Assembly: GCF_019797825.1 (NCBI RefSeq) | Contig: NZ_CP081855.1 | Location: forward strand, 1,922,001 to 1,986,000 | DNA length: 64,000 bases | Origin: Limosilactobacillus panis | Lineage (GTDB): Bacteria; Bacillota; Bacilli; Lactobacillales; Lactobacillaceae | Direction: 5' to 3' | Part shown: in pieces, positions 17,085 to 26,961 of the stretch | Position numbering within the stretch: position 1 is the first letter of the stretch | Layout: the number at the start of each line of letters is the position of its first letter | Made by a program: the position numbers and the translations under genes | The notes under the pieces: generated by a model | The model's input: the letters and a program-made list of their open reading frames with translations, nothing else | Databases searched by the model: none | Told to the model about the DNA's origin: nothing

Positions 17085-18089
17085 GCAAGAAGATCTCAAT
17101 TGGTGTATGCCAATTAAGACATTTAAGTGGCCGGGAATTCAAATACCAATTAATTTGAATCAGCTTGTGATCGCTTAACTCTTCAATGGCTTGGCCTTTG
17201 GGAATAAAGCGTCGTAAAACTCGGTTACGGTTCTCATTACTGCCGCGTTCATGTGGTGAATAAGCATGGGCAAAATAAACCGGAGTACCAGTTCGCTGCT
17301 CAATTGTCTGGTAGTTAGCGAACTCTTTACCATGATCTACGGTAAGCGTCTTGAGCTTGTCTTGAAGTTGACTAGCTAGTTCAAGTACGGCTTGAGTCAT
17401 GGACTGACTGTCGCGACCATGGAGCCGTTTAACAATGGTCAGGCGACTCTTACGCTCCACAAAAGTAGCCACAGCTTGACCTTTACGTTTGCCAGAAAGT
17501 ACGGTATCAGCTTCAAAGTGGCCGAATTCCTGGCGAGTTTCGACTTTATGAGGACGCTTCTCAATTGAGCGGCCGTGACTGAACGTACCACGCTTTTCTT
17601 TAGCACGATGACGACGAATTCCATGATCAGGCAAATCGGGCAACTGTATATCAAGCCATCCTTGATCAATCCAGTTATAGACCGTCTTGTAGGCAATTCC
17701 AACTACATGGGCAACTTGTTCAGGGGACCACTTCTGGACTTGAATCTTTTCTTCAATCAAGTGTTTAAGGTTTTTAGTGAGCGAAGACTTCCGCCCCCGT
17801 TGACTAACCTTGCGTTCAAAGTCAGTTTGCGCTAGCTCAGCCTGGTACTCACTATTTAGCCGGTGAAGTTCGTTAAAGACTGTGGTTTTACTAAAGCCTA
17901 AGTAATTAGCGATGTATCGCAAGGAACGTCCTTCATTATGAAGCGTTTCAATGACAACACGGTTCTGGAATGATAAAATAGTGGTGCTCATCAAGGTCCT
18001 TCTTTCTAATGGATTGTACGGTAACACCATTAAAGACCTTGATGGGTTTTTCTGTCCACTTAAATGTTCAACTTAAATTTTACAATCTG
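17040..18089 (-). mobile_element. IS30-family insertion sequence
   Basis: The ends are imperfect inverted repeats of about 36 bp beginning CAGATTG on each side (17040 and, inverted, 18089) with roughly three quarters matching. It contains one transposase gene on the minus strand. Exact boundaries and the short target duplication could not be fixed by eye. Confidence 0.75.
17068..17991 (-). CDS. IS30-family transposase
   Basis: A 307-residue transposase. An N-terminal helix-turn-helix region (about 15-60, SLRYIANYLGFSKTTVFNEL) precedes the DDE core: FGHFEADTVLSGKRKG (Asp, about 155), LTVDHGKEF (Asp, about 215) and SPHERGSNENRNRVLR (Glu, about 245). The ATG at 17991 follows GAAGGACC; the open frame extends further upstream without a site. 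Length is close to other IS30 enzymes of lactobacilli, so it appears intact. Confidence 0.92.
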   Translation of the reverse strand: MSTTILSFQNRVVIETLHNEGRSLRYIANYLGFSKTTVFNELHRLNSEYQAELAQTDFERKVSQRGRKSSLTKNLKHLIEEKIQVQKWSPEQVAHVVGIAYKTVYNWIDQGWLDIQLPDLPDHGIRRHRAKEKRGTFSHGRSIEKRPHKVETRQEFGHFEADTVLSGKRKGQAVATFVERKSRLTIVKRLHGRDSQSMTQAVLELASQLQDKLKTLTVDHGKEFANYQTIEQRTGTPVYFAHAYSPHERGSNENRNRVLRRFIPKGQAIEELSDHKLIQINWYLNSRPLKCLNWHTPIEIFLLNLRH

Positions 18090-18147
18090 TCGCTTACTAT
18101 TTTGCAGTGCTATATTTCAATAATTAGCGTTGGGGGGGCAAGCAAAT

Positions 18148-20184
18148 ATGAATAAGCAACTAAAACGTGTTTCTTTTGCGGGGGCACTTGTTACTTTAGG
18201 AATTGTGTACGGTGATATTGGCACTTCACCATTGTATGTTATGAATGCATTGATTGGTGACGCCGGTAAAATGGGAAATATTTCTCCCAATTACGTGATT
18301 GGATCGATCTCGTTGATTTTTTGGACATTAATGATCATTACAACGTTGAAGTATGTTGTCATTGCAATGCAAGCCGATAATAAGCGTGAGGGCGGAATTT
18401 TTGCTTTATATGCATTGGTTCGAAAAAATTCAAAATGGTTAATTTGGCCAGCCTTGATTGGCGGGGCGGCCATTTTGGCCGATGGAACATTAACTCCTGC
18501 AGTAACTGTGACTTCAGCCATTGAGGGATTAAAAAAACAACACCTTGGCCCTGTGGTGTTTAGTAATTCTCAACATAACATCTTGATTATCACAACAGTT
18601 GTTCTACTCGTATTATTTATGATTCAACATTTTGGAACAGGTGTGATTGGGAAATCCTTTGGACCAGTGATGATTTTATGGTTTGGCTTTTTGGCTGTCT
18701 TTGGAATCGTTAATCTAATCAATTATCCAATGATATTGAAGGCTATTTCTCCTTATTATGCAATTAGGGTACTATTCAGTCCAGTTAACAAAGTGGGAAT
18801 CTTTATACTTGGAAGTATCTTTTTGGCAACCACAGGAGCAGAGGCTTTATATTCCGATATGGGTCACGTTGGCAAGCAGAATATTTATGTAACATGGCCA
18901 CTAGTATATAGTACCCTATTTTTAAATTACTTAGGTCAGGGTGCTTGGATAATTAGACATGCAGGTGATACTGCTTACAGGAACTTATCGAACTTAAATC
19001 CCTTTTATGAAATGCTCCCCGGAACTTGGCGCCTAGTTGGCATTTTGCTAGCCACACTCGCTGCAATTATTGCCTCTCAAGCGTTGATTACGGGTTCTTA
19101 CACTTTAGTCGATGAAGCAATTGGCTTAAAATTTTTACCTAGACTGGTTATTAGACATCCAAGTAATATAAAAAATCAAATTTATATTGCAACTGTTAAC
19201 TGGATGCTATGTATAATAACAATTAGTGTAGTCTGGTTCTTTGGTAGTTCACAAAAAATGGAGGCCGCGTATGGTTTAGCGATCACTATTACCATGCTAA
19301 TGACTACTGTGCTTTTGCATGAATTCTTAAAGAAACACCTGGCTAAGGGAACAGCACTTATAATTGCCTTGTTTTTTGGTTTTATTGAGTTAATCTTTCT
19401 AATTTCAAGTTTGGTTAAGTTTATTCATGGCGGTTATGTTACGTTAACAATTATGTTGGGCATTCTTTATATTATGTGTCTTTGGTACTTTGGAAATAAA
19501 CGAAGAGACCATTATGAGAAAGAAAGCGAGTATGTTTCACTTCTTGACTATCGTGATCAACTCTCTAAATTAAGCGCAGACAATACAGTACCTTTGTTCA
19601 CGACTAACTTAGTGTATATGACTAAAATTAAGGGTGATTACCAAATTAAACGTAGTACCATGTATTCTATTCTCGACAGACAACCTAAAAGAGCTAAAGT
19701 TTATTGGTTTGTTACAGTCAATGAAACCAATACACCTTATGAAAGCTATTATACAGTTGATTTACTTGAGACGCATAATGTTGTTAACGTTCAATTTTAC
19801 TTAGGGTTTAGGAAATCTCAATCCGTTAGTGTCTATTTACATCAAGTTGTAAATCATCTAGTGGAACAAGGTATTTTAGAACCACAAATACCCAAGTATT
19901 CAACAGAGCGACAACGGAAAGTCGGCGACTTTAAGTTTGTTATTATAAAGGAACAACCAGCAGATTTAATTGTCAATGATAAGTTAAGCTCGTTAGATAG
20001 AAGATTGATTCGCGGGCGCATCTATTTGCAGAATATTACGGCCTCACCTATTTCATGGTATGGTTTGGAGTTTAGCAATGTCATAGAAGAAAGTTCTCCG
20101 TTATTTATTACTCAAGATCGGGATCAATACTTAATCCAAAAGAAAATTTATCATCGAGGCAGATTAAGTAAGACTGAAAAATGA
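18148..20184 (+). CDS. kup: KUP-family potassium transporter
   Basis: A 678-residue potassium/proton symporter. The N-terminus has the family hallmark [18 protein letters not shown] (about residues 14-31), followed by about 12 membrane segments to residue 450 and a cytoplasmic C-terminal domain of about 220 residues. Other conserved segments are [12 protein letters not shown] and [13 protein letters not shown]. The ATG at 18148 follows a G-rich site; the earlier in-frame ATG lies inside that site. Coding DNA is clearly AT-richer than the gal and pgi regions, which suggests horizontal origin. Flanked by IS30 and a group II intron. Confidence 0.93.
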   Translation: MNKQLKRVSFAGALVTLGIVYGDIGTSPLYVMNALIGDAGKMGNISPNYVIGSISLIFWTLMIITTLKYVVIAMQADNKREGGIFALYALVRKNSKWLIWPALIGGAAILADGTLTPAVTVTSAIEGLKKQHLGPVVFSNSQHNILIITTVVLLVLFMIQHFGTGVIGKSFGPVMILWFGFLAVFGIVNLINYPMILKAISPYYAIRVLFSPVNKVGIFILGSIFLATTGAEALYSDMGHVGKQNIYVTWPLVYSTLFLNYLGQGAWIIRHAGDTAYRNLSNLNPFYEMLPGTWRLVGILLATLAAIIASQALITGSYTLVDEAIGLKFLPRLVIRHPSNIKNQIYIATVNWMLCIITISVVWFFGSSQKMEAAYGLAITITMLMTTVLLHEFLKKHLAKGTALIIALFFGFIELIFLISSLVKFIHGGYVTLTIMLGILYIMCLWYFGNKRRDHYEKESEYVSLLDYRDQLSKLSADNTVPLFTTNLVYMTKIKGDYQIKRSTMYSILDRQPKRAKVYWFVTVNETNTPYESYYTVDLLETHNVVNVQFYLGFRKSQSVSVYLHQVVNHLVEQGILEPQIPKYSTERQRKVGDFKFVIIKEQPADLIVNDKLSSLDRRLIRGRIYLQNITASPISWYGLEFSNVIEESSPLFITQDRDQYLIQKKIYHRGRLSKTEK

Positions 20185-20245
20185 GTATGCAGTAGTTTAA
20201 GTGCAACAACTAAGTTAGAGGTACTGTACCCTGTCAAGTTGACAA

Positions 20246-22154
20246 TCGAGTAGGAGGTAATTGATTAGTTCAATTACCGACCTCTCACACCACCGTACGT
20301 ACGGTTCCGTATACGGCGGTTCGACAATTTAATCACTTTTGAATTAACTGGAGCGTCTTGGACATATTTATTAGTCCAAGGTGCTCCAGTTTTCTATTTG
20401 TTAGAGAATAATTTAGTGTCTTACTGTGTGCAGTTCGCCAGTAACCCTTTCGGGTACTAGCGAAGACGAACGCATCATGATAAGACAAACCTAACTTCTG
20501 TAGGTGTACAACTTTAGTTTTGAATTTCTTCCATTGCTTCCAGATATATTGTCTTATTCGTGCTCTTAACCATTGATCAAGGCGGTGAATAAAATTGGCT
20601 AACTTCCCAATTGAGTAATACTGAAGCCAGCCACGCATCTTTTGGTGGATTTCTTCAAACATCTTGGTAAGAGAAACACCCCGATTACGCTTAGTTAGAA
20701 GCCTCAATGCTTGTTTTACTCGTTGTTGTGATTGTTTGGCTGGTCGGGCATAGGCACCATTACGGTCTACACCGAGTGAGAAGCCAAGAAACTTCAACCT
20801 CAAGGGACTACCAATTTTGGTTTTATCTGGATTAACTTTAACTTTCAATCGCTTTTCAAGAAACTGAGTAATACTACGCATTACTCGTTCTCCGGCCCGC
20901 TGACTTTTAACATAGATGTTACAATCGTCCGCGTAGCGCACAAAGTGGTGACCACGTCTGGTCAGCTCTTTATCCAACTCATTTAAATAGATATTCGCTA
21001 GCAGTGGCGATAGTGGTCCTCCTTGCGGAGTTCCTTTGTCGCTCCTAACGAACAGCCCGTGGTCCAAGATTCCGCTAGTCAAAAACTTACGGATAAGTCT
21101 TAGTGTCCATGGGTCATCAATATATTGTTGGAGGTATTTAATCATCAAATCATGGTTGACATTATCAAAATAGGCCTTAAGGTCTAAATCAACTACCCGT
21201 CGATAACCTTGATTATATAGCTTAACTACCTTTGCGATTGCGTCTTGGGCTCCACGATGAGGGCGGAAACCAAAACTATTGTCAGAGAAAACTCGCTCAA
21301 AGATGGGCGTGAGTACCTGGGCAACTGCTTGTTGGACCAGGCGGTCCACTACCGTTGGTATCCCTAGTTTTCTCACTCCACCGTTGGGCTTGGGAATTTC
21401 CACTCGTTTAACCGGTGCTGGCTTATAATTGCCCTCACGTAGGTTGGTGATTAATTCCGTTTTATTTTCCCTGAGGTAGGGCAGAAGGTCATTGACAGTC
21501 ATATCGTCAATACCCGCCGCTCCTTTATTTCTCTTAACTCGCAAATAAGCCTGATTAAGGTTATTGCGATCCAAGACTAAGTCTTGGATAGTGACACTCA
21601 TACCTTTACCTTCACCATAATCGGTACTACGCGCCCTTGTGTACTTTCGGTTTTCCAAACCTATCCTCGACAAGCGGTCAGCTTGTGTTTCTGTTTTCTG
21701 CGATTGTCGCACCTGATTACACCTCCGATATAATTTATGAGTTATTGTCGTTCAGTCCTTCGTCTGACTAATCAGACTACTATGACCTCGGCTGACTTCT
21801 GACTTACTCAACACCACATCACTGTCGTGCTTGTTTCTGTGGAATTTCATTTATTCCTCTTGTCGGAAACGTGTAAGCCAGACCTCCCCGGGTAAGAATA
21901 TTAACTTTCGTACCATGTCACCGTTAGCTTTACTGAAAGCAACTTCGAGTAGTATTGGACTTTAGTTTGTATGGCAACCTTATCCAGTTACTCTCAGCCT
22001 TATAGCTACTTCTTGTTCATCGGTGCAGTACTTTGCCTTAGACTTCCTTCAGATTCCACCTCACAGTGGACACCCTTGTCGTCAGCTCATGGTTCCGACT
22101 ACTACGGCCCATAGTGGACTTTCACCGCCTAGTTAATACCCATGCCGGGCGCAC
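20246..22154 (-). mobile_element. Group II intron, copy 1 (probable class C)
   Basis: 1909 bp on the minus strand. The 5' end is GTGCGCCCGGCATGGG (from 22154), and the 3' end shows a domain V/VI-like structure (CCGTATACGG...CGTACGTACGG, then a hairpin GGTAATTGA...TCAATTACC) ending CGAT at 20246. It encodes a maturase. The upstream exon on the minus strand is a Rho-independent terminator followed by ACTTTAATG, the placement known for class C introns. A same-length copy lies at 45454-47362. Confidence 0.88.
20333..21712 (-). CDS. ltrA: Group II intron reverse transcriptase/maturase (copy 1)
   Basis: A 459-residue intron-encoded protein. Reverse transcriptase blocks are visible: GNYKPAPVKRVEIPKPNGG, DNSFGFRPHRGAQDAI, VDLDLKAYFDNVNHDLM, GTPQGGPLSPLLANIYLN and the catalytic FVRYADDCNIY. 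A GIIM maturase domain (GWLQYYSIGKLANFIHRLD) follows; no HNH endonuclease domain is seen, consistent with class C. GTG at 21712 with GGAGGTG upstream is the likely start; an internal ATG at residue 38 is an alternative. The translation equals that of copy 2. Confidence 0.93.
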   Translation of the reverse strand: MRQSQKTETQADRLSRIGLENRKYTRARSTDYGEGKGMSVTIQDLVLDRNNLNQAYLRVKRNKGAAGIDDMTVNDLLPYLRENKTELITNLREGNYKPAPVKRVEIPKPNGGVRKLGIPTVVDRLVQQAVAQVLTPIFERVFSDNSFGFRPHRGAQDAIAKVVKLYNQGYRRVVDLDLKAYFDNVNHDLMIKYLQQYIDDPWTLRLIRKFLTSGILDHGLFVRSDKGTPQGGPLSPLLANIYLNELDKELTRRGHHFVRYADDCNIYVKSQRAGERVMRSITQFLEKRLKVKVNPDKTKIGSPLRLKFLGFSLGVDRNGAYARPAKQSQQRVKQALRLLTKRNRGVSLTKMFEEIHQKMRGWLQYYSIGKLANFIHRLDQWLRARIRQYIWKQWKKFKTKVVHLQKLGLSYHDAFVFASTRKGYWRTAHSKTLNYSLTNRKLEHLGLINMSKTLQLIQK

Positions 22155-22163
22155 CATTAAAGT

Positions 22164-22191
22164 AAAAAGGAACCGTTTCCGGTTCCTTTTT
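22164..22191 (-). terminator. Terminator of the 108-residue gene, used as intron target
   Basis: Perfect hairpin AAAAAGGAACCG / CGGTTCCTTTTT. On the minus strand the intron begins ten bases after the T-run. Confidence 0.88.
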
Positions 22192-22196
22192 ACTTT

Positions 22197-22523
22197 TTAA
22201 CGGCCACCAACAATCTTGGTGGCCTTATCTTCAAAGCGTAGTAAGAGGTCGTCGGCATTAGCGCGAAAGTCGGCAATAAAGTCCTTCCCCTTCGGTACCA
22301 CCTTACCGACAACTTTTCCCATTATATCAGTTACCTCGAGGTCATCACCGGCCCACTTGACATCATCATAGTGGCCTTCCAGCGCTTCATCAAAGAACGC
22401 CTGAAGGATGTCGCGCACCGCATTTTTGATCACTTCATCCTCGGTGACTGTCTCACCATGCAGCTTGCGTTGAGCAACCTGCATGACAACATCGTCCATA
22501 CTTTGGGGAATTTCAACACTCAT
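22197..22523 (-). CDS. Hypothetical protein, 108 residues
   Basis: An acidic cytoplasmic protein with no membrane segment or signal peptide. It has an alpha-helical N-terminal half (MDDVVMQVAQRKLHGETV) and a mixed C-terminal half with VTDIMGKVVGKVVPKGKDFI. GGAAGCAG lies upstream of its ATG. It follows the 373-residue unknown gene by 17 bases and is probably co-transcribed with it. No family recognised. Confidence 0.7.
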   Translation of the reverse strand: MSVEIPQSMDDVVMQVAQRKLHGETVTEDEVIKNAVRDILQAFFDEALEGHYDDVKWAGDDLEVTDIMGKVVGKVVPKGKDFIADFRANADDLLLRFEDKATKIVGGR

Positions 22524-22540
22524 CGATAACTGCTTCCTTC

Positions 22541-23662
22541 CTACTTATGGCGTCTCTTACGTGCCTTCTTACTGAACTTAATTCCCTGGGGTACCCGGTG
22601 GTGTCTTACCACTTGCGTCTGTCGACCCGGGGCTACTTGCTGCTGTTGATGTTGCCGTTTCATCAGTTGTTGGTGTTCGTACTCGCTCCACGGGTTCAAT
22701 AGGCCGCGCATAAAGCCGGCCACCTCTTCCCGGTGATCATCCATCCACTTTTCAGCGGTCTTAACATCGTTGGTATCGATTCCGTTGCTACGGATGAAAG
22801 ATAGCATCAGCTGGGTTTCCCGGTCCTTGCGACTCAGGCTAGCCAGCATGTCCTGAGATGGTTGCATATTGGCAATTGCCTTCAAGCCGATCCGGTACTG
22901 GTCTAAGTCGAGCTGCTTGGTCCGCTTCAAGTAATCAAAGAGGGCCTGGGCAGTCGGGACAATATTTTTAATCTGTTTGGGGGTAATGTCCGGGTCAAGC
23001 GGCATCATCATTCCCAAGACCCGCTGAAGGTCGTAGAAATCCCAGCTGCCGGGGTATTCACCACATTCCTGGGCCATCAACTTGATAAACTGACCAACAA
23101 TGTATTGTTGTTCACCACCATCAAGTGGCTGGTTCTGGGACTCATTTTCAACCGCTGCCGCGTGCTTGCATTTTTCAATGAAGCCTTCCAACCGTTGGGC
23201 CGACCACGGTTTAACTTTCTTAACATTTTCCGGTTTCTTAGTGGCTGTGGTCTTCTTTGCCGGTGCTTTAGGAGCCGGTTCAGTAGTCTTTTCCTTGCCG
23301 TGCATTTGCGCCCATGTCTGGTGGGCCTTCCGACAGGCATTCATATTTGTACGTTGGTCATCAATTGCTTGAATGATTTCCCTTAATCCCGCAACCTTTA
23401 AAAAGTTTTGGTAGGCCTTCAAGACCGGGGCCACCGCAATGCCAAACTGGTTGGTCAATACAGGATCCGCAATGAAGTCTCCCACCATTACTTCCTTCAC
23501 CGCTTGGGGCATCCACGCGGTGTCGGCCAGGTGCTGCTCGTTCATCATATGTTGATTAAAGCGGGTTAGAATATCCTGAGCATGCTTCTGCTGGTTAGCA
23601 GAAAGTTGATGATACGTGGACGAAGAGAGGAACTTTTTAACGTGTTCTTCTTGTTCGTTCAT
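22541..23662 (-). CDS. Hypothetical protein, 373 residues, with basic tail
   Basis: A predicted soluble protein. Residues about 1-110 are helical, about 120-150 form a Lys/Ala/Pro-rich linker (APKAPAKKTTATKKP), about 160-310 form a second helical region, and the tail is Gln/Arg/Lys-rich ending KFSKKARKRRHK, which suggests nucleic-acid or ribosome contact. The ATG at 23662 sits after GGAGGAGTGG; the ATG 15 bases earlier is part of that site. It is first in a two-gene operon with the 108-residue gene and divergent from greA. Function not recognised. Confidence 0.72.
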   Translation of the reverse strand: MNEQEEHVKKFLSSSTYHQLSANQQKHAQDILTRFNQHMMNEQHLADTAWMPQAVKEVMVGDFIADPVLTNQFGIAVAPVLKAYQNFLKVAGLREIIQAIDDQRTNMNACRKAHQTWAQMHGKEKTTEPAPKAPAKKTTATKKPENVKKVKPWSAQRLEGFIEKCKHAAAVENESQNQPLDGGEQQYIVGQFIKLMAQECGEYPGSWDFYDLQRVLGMMMPLDPDITPKQIKNIVPTAQALFDYLKRTKQLDLDQYRIGLKAIANMQPSQDMLASLSRKDRETQLMLSFIRSNGIDTNDVKTAEKWMDDHREEVAGFMRGLLNPWSEYEHQQLMKRQHQQQQVAPGRQTQVVRHHRVPQGIKFSKKARKRRHK

Positions 23663-23746
23663 ACTCCACTCCTCCATCTAAAATTGAATTTTCCTATCTA
23701 TCATATCATAATTAAGTGATAAAGATTAAATGAGGGGGCGCGCGCA

Positions 23747-24239
23747 ATGCGTAAGAAGAAAATTGTGGAAGCCATGAAGAATGTCTATTTTCAAAAGATG
23801 ACCAGTACTGGCTACCAGGAAATTGAAGACGAGATCCACCAGCTTCAGGAGCAGCGGCCCGCTAAAATTGCCCAACTGAAGGCAGCCCGGGCCCTGGGTG
23901 ATCTCTCGGAAAATACGGAGTACAGCGAACTTCGCCACTTAGAGAGCCGACTACGTTACCTAAATAAGCAGCTCCAATATTCACAAGTGATTGACCCGGC
24001 GGATACTGGGACCGTCGACCTCGGCACGACCGTCACCCTCAAATTTGAGGATGATGACGACACTGCAACCTACCAAATTGTCGGCAAACAGGAAGCCGAC
24101 CTCGCCAAGCAGAAGGTCTCCTTTGACTCCCCGCTTGGTCAAGCAATCATGCACCAGCCAGCGGGTAAAGTCGTTACTGTCCAAGCCCCCCCAGGCATCT
24201 TACCAGGTTAAAATCATTAAGATTGCCTTGAGTAAATAA
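23747..24239 (+). pseudogene. GreA/GreB-family elongation factor paralogue, frameshifted at the 3' end
   Basis: The N-terminal coiled coil (about residues 15-90) contains the GreA signature RALGDLSENTEYSELRHLESRL, so the product would enter the RNA polymerase secondary channel and stimulate transcript cleavage. The C-terminal FKBP-like domain begins around 95. A run of seven C near 24186-24192 shifts the frame: as read, the protein ends VQAPPGILPG at 24211. Removing one C restores SYQVKIIKIALSK, the expected GreA end, with a stop at 24237-24239. The acidic tip residues are kept, so even the truncated form could partly work. It could be a sequencing error, a slippage site or a true mutation. 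Confidence 0.82.
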
Positions 24240-24331
24240 CGAACTTTTTTCCAAACCTCCTAAACCGTTTCCATGTTTCTTTTCGCGCCCTTCACATTAT
24301 CAATCAGCCGATTAGCCACTATATTTTGTGC

Positions 24332-24360
24332 TTGCACCCGGGGAAAATAGCCCCTATACT
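24332..24360 (+). promoter_or_regulatory. Promoter of pnuC
   Basis: TTGCAC (24332-24337) and TATACT (24355-24360) with a 17-base spacer. The roughly 60-base leader that follows holds a short palindrome, ATAGCGCTAT (about 24378-24387), which could be an operator or small stem. Confidence 0.7.
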
Positions 24361-24423
24361 ACCATATGTTGCGTTCATAGCGCTATGAGCCCTAAACATA
24401 CTTTTGGAATTGAGGTTACTTAA

Positions 24424-25173
24424 ATGAACTACTTTAAATTTTTGGCCCACCAGCTCAAGGGGTGGCCACAACAGAACTACTACCTGTTCTTCTTTAGCCT
24501 GGGTTGTCAGATCATGACCCTGGCCAGCACACCAATCACCTGGTTGTCCGTGATCACCTTCATCGGTACTACTCTAGGTGTCCTCTGTGTCTTGGCAATC
24601 AACGCCGCTAAGTCGGTAAACGGGGTGCTCGGTATTCTTTCTGCAATCTGTTTTATCATCATCGGCTTCAACGCCAAGAACTATTTGAGCATCGGGGAAC
24701 AGGTTGCCTACATGATTACCCTGGATATCCCCGTCCTCTTGTCCAGCAACTGGAACGTTAATATGGCATCAAAGATCCGCCACTTTACTCCCCGCAGCTG
24801 GACAGTGGCAATTATCGCTACCGGGGTGGTCTACCTGGTTTCCGGCTACCTAATCGGTCACTTAACTGACGACCCCCGCCCATGGATTGATGCCATCAGC
24901 TTTTCAATTAGCTTAACGGCCGGGGTGATTTGCTTCCTCCGCTTTAACAACCAGTACTTCTGGTGGCTAGCTTCCGGAATTGCCCAGCTGGTCCTCTGGT
25001 TCATTTCATACCAGCAGGGTTCCGCAACCCTGGCAATGGCCGTGAATAGTTCCATCTACCTAATCAATGACGTCCTCGCCTTTACCATTTCACCATGGTA
25101 CAACAAGAAGGAACGCGAACGGCTAAGCATCGCCGAAACGGCCTACGCAAAGTCGGTGGGAATCGAAGAATAA
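24424..25173 (+). CDS. pnuC: PnuC-family nicotinamide riboside/mononucleotide transporter
   Basis: A 249-residue membrane protein with seven hydrophobic segments and aromatic-rich PnuC motifs: GWPQQNYYLFFFSLGCQ, PVLLSSNWNVN and NNQYFWWLASGIAQLVLW with the paired aromatic residues that line the substrate site. It imports nicotinamide riboside (or a related vitamin B3 form) by facilitated diffusion, with later phosphorylation trapping it for NAD synthesis. TTGAGGT precedes the ATG. The IS1182 copy 1 starts two bases after its stop, so the native terminator has been separated. Confidence 0.88.
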   Translation: MNYFKFLAHQLKGWPQQNYYLFFFSLGCQIMTLASTPITWLSVITFIGTTLGVLCVLAINAAKSVNGVLGILSAICFIIIGFNAKNYLSIGEQVAYMITLDIPVLLSSNWNVNMASKIRHFTPRSWTVAIIATGVVYLVSGYLIGHLTDDPRPWIDAISFSISLTAGVICFLRFNNQYFWWLASGIAQLVLWFISYQQGSATLAMAVNSSIYLINDVLAFTISPWYNKKERERLSIAETAYAKSVGIEE

Positions 25174-25175
25174 AA

Positions 25176-26961
25176 GGGGCTGTGACATAAGTCCCAAATA
25201 ATTAATGGAGTTAGATGAAATCTTCGGATTTCATTTAACTCCATTTTCCTTTAAAATATTAGTAAAAGAAAAGACATCGACCTGACCGTCGATGCCTCCA
25301 AAATACCCTCGAAAGGATACAAAAACATTGGAACCTGATTATAACATGAATCAACTTAGTTTGAACATACCTACTGCTTATGAACCTGAGTTAAATCATC
25401 CAGCACGTTATATTAATCGGCTGGTTGAAAGCTTAGCGCTGCGGCGACCCAATATTATGGGTCGACCAAGAGAGTATGATCCACGAATGCTGTTAAAGTT
25501 AGTTTTACTGGCTTACAGCTATGGTATCATTTTCTCTAGGAAAATTGAACGCTTTGCTCGTGAAAACATTGTTGCGATGTGGTTGACTCAAGAACAGCGC
25601 CCAACCTACCGCACCATTGCTCGCTTCATTGTCTCCCAAGAATTGGAAGATATGATTCAGAGTAGTTTCAAGGAATTTCATGACTATTTAAAGGCTCAGG
25701 GAATGATCGATGAGGCTTCATTCATTGATGGCACTAAGATTTTAGCTAACGCAAATAAGTTTTCCTTTGTTTGGAAGAAACGCACCATTAAGTATCGCGA
25801 ATTAAACGTTGAAAAGGCTCAAAAACTAATTCGTGAAATTAAGCAAGCAGAAGTTAAGATTGATGTTGATGAAGATAGCTTTGACATTGATCAACTTGAT
25901 ACGATTATTGCCTTACTTGAACAACGGATTGAAGAGTTAAACCAACGGGTGGCCGAAACCGCAAAGGTTTCGCCCAATCCGGCCAAGCAGGAACGACGTC
26001 ATGCCAAAAAGTATCTCCATGCTTTAGACCATTGTCGTCAAAAGCATCTTGAATACCAAGCCCAATCGCAGATTGCTGGCCAACGTAATAGCTATTCCAA
26101 AACCGATCATGACGCTACTTTTATGCGTTTAAAGGAAGATCCGATGCGTAATGGTCAAACAAAGCCAGCGTATAATCTTCAAATTATGACTAGCTCACAG
26201 TACGTGCTGGGTTATGAACTCATGCAGAACCCAACCGATACTAGAACATTAATCCCATTCTTATCTCATCTCGCCCAGAACGAAGTTTTGGGGCGAGAAA
26301 TTGTTGCCGATGCTGGTTACGGATCAGAACGCAATTATAAGTATATCGAAGATGAGCTACCTGATTATACAACTTTAATTCCTTACAGCACCATGATTAA
26401 AGAGAATAGCCGTAAGTGGCGTTCTGATGATCGAAAAGTAATGAACTGGGAATATCATGAGGCTGATGACTTTTATGTAAACCCACAGGGCGTCCGATTC
26501 AACTTTAAACGATACGCATACCGAAATGATAAATACAAATTCCGTCGTGATTTCAAAGTATATCAAGCAGAGAAGTATGATGAGAATCATCAAATTATTT
26601 CTCAGGCATTAACACCACATGGGAACACTAAGTACCTTATGGTGAACCCACAGTGGGAATATTTTAAGTCGAAAGCTCGCGAGTCGCTTTCAAATTCCAA
26701 CACTTACTCCCGTCGTAAGTACGATGTAGAGACTGTTTTTGGTAACTTGAAGGCTTATTTGGGTTTTAAAAGATTCACAGTACGTGGTCTTAAGAAAGCC
26801 AAAAGACAAATTGGGATTGCTTTAATGGCATTAAACATGAAGAAAATGGCCGGAAGGCCGCTCATTTTCTCAAAATATTCAGATAATCAAAAAGCTCCAT
26901 TCAGAATTTTTGTTAAATTCCGAATGGAGCTTCTGATTCAGAGGCTTTTTGTCACAACCCC
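25176..26961 (+). mobile_element. IS1182-family insertion sequence, copy 1
   Basis: About 1786 bp. The ends are inverted repeats GGGGCTGTGAC / GTCACAACCCC. Just inside each end is a strong hairpin: arms GGAGTTAGATGAAAT/ATTTCATTTAACTCC at 25206-25241, and AGCTCCATTC/GAATGGAGCT at 26895-26932. They probably block transcription entering the element. One transposase gene. No clear direct target duplication was found. Confidence 0.9.

Noticed and set aside
24361..24423. Possible NAD-responsive riboswitch in the pnuC leader
   Set aside because: The leader is only about 60 bases and shows one short palindrome; the paired elements known for pnuC-associated motifs could not be matched by eye.
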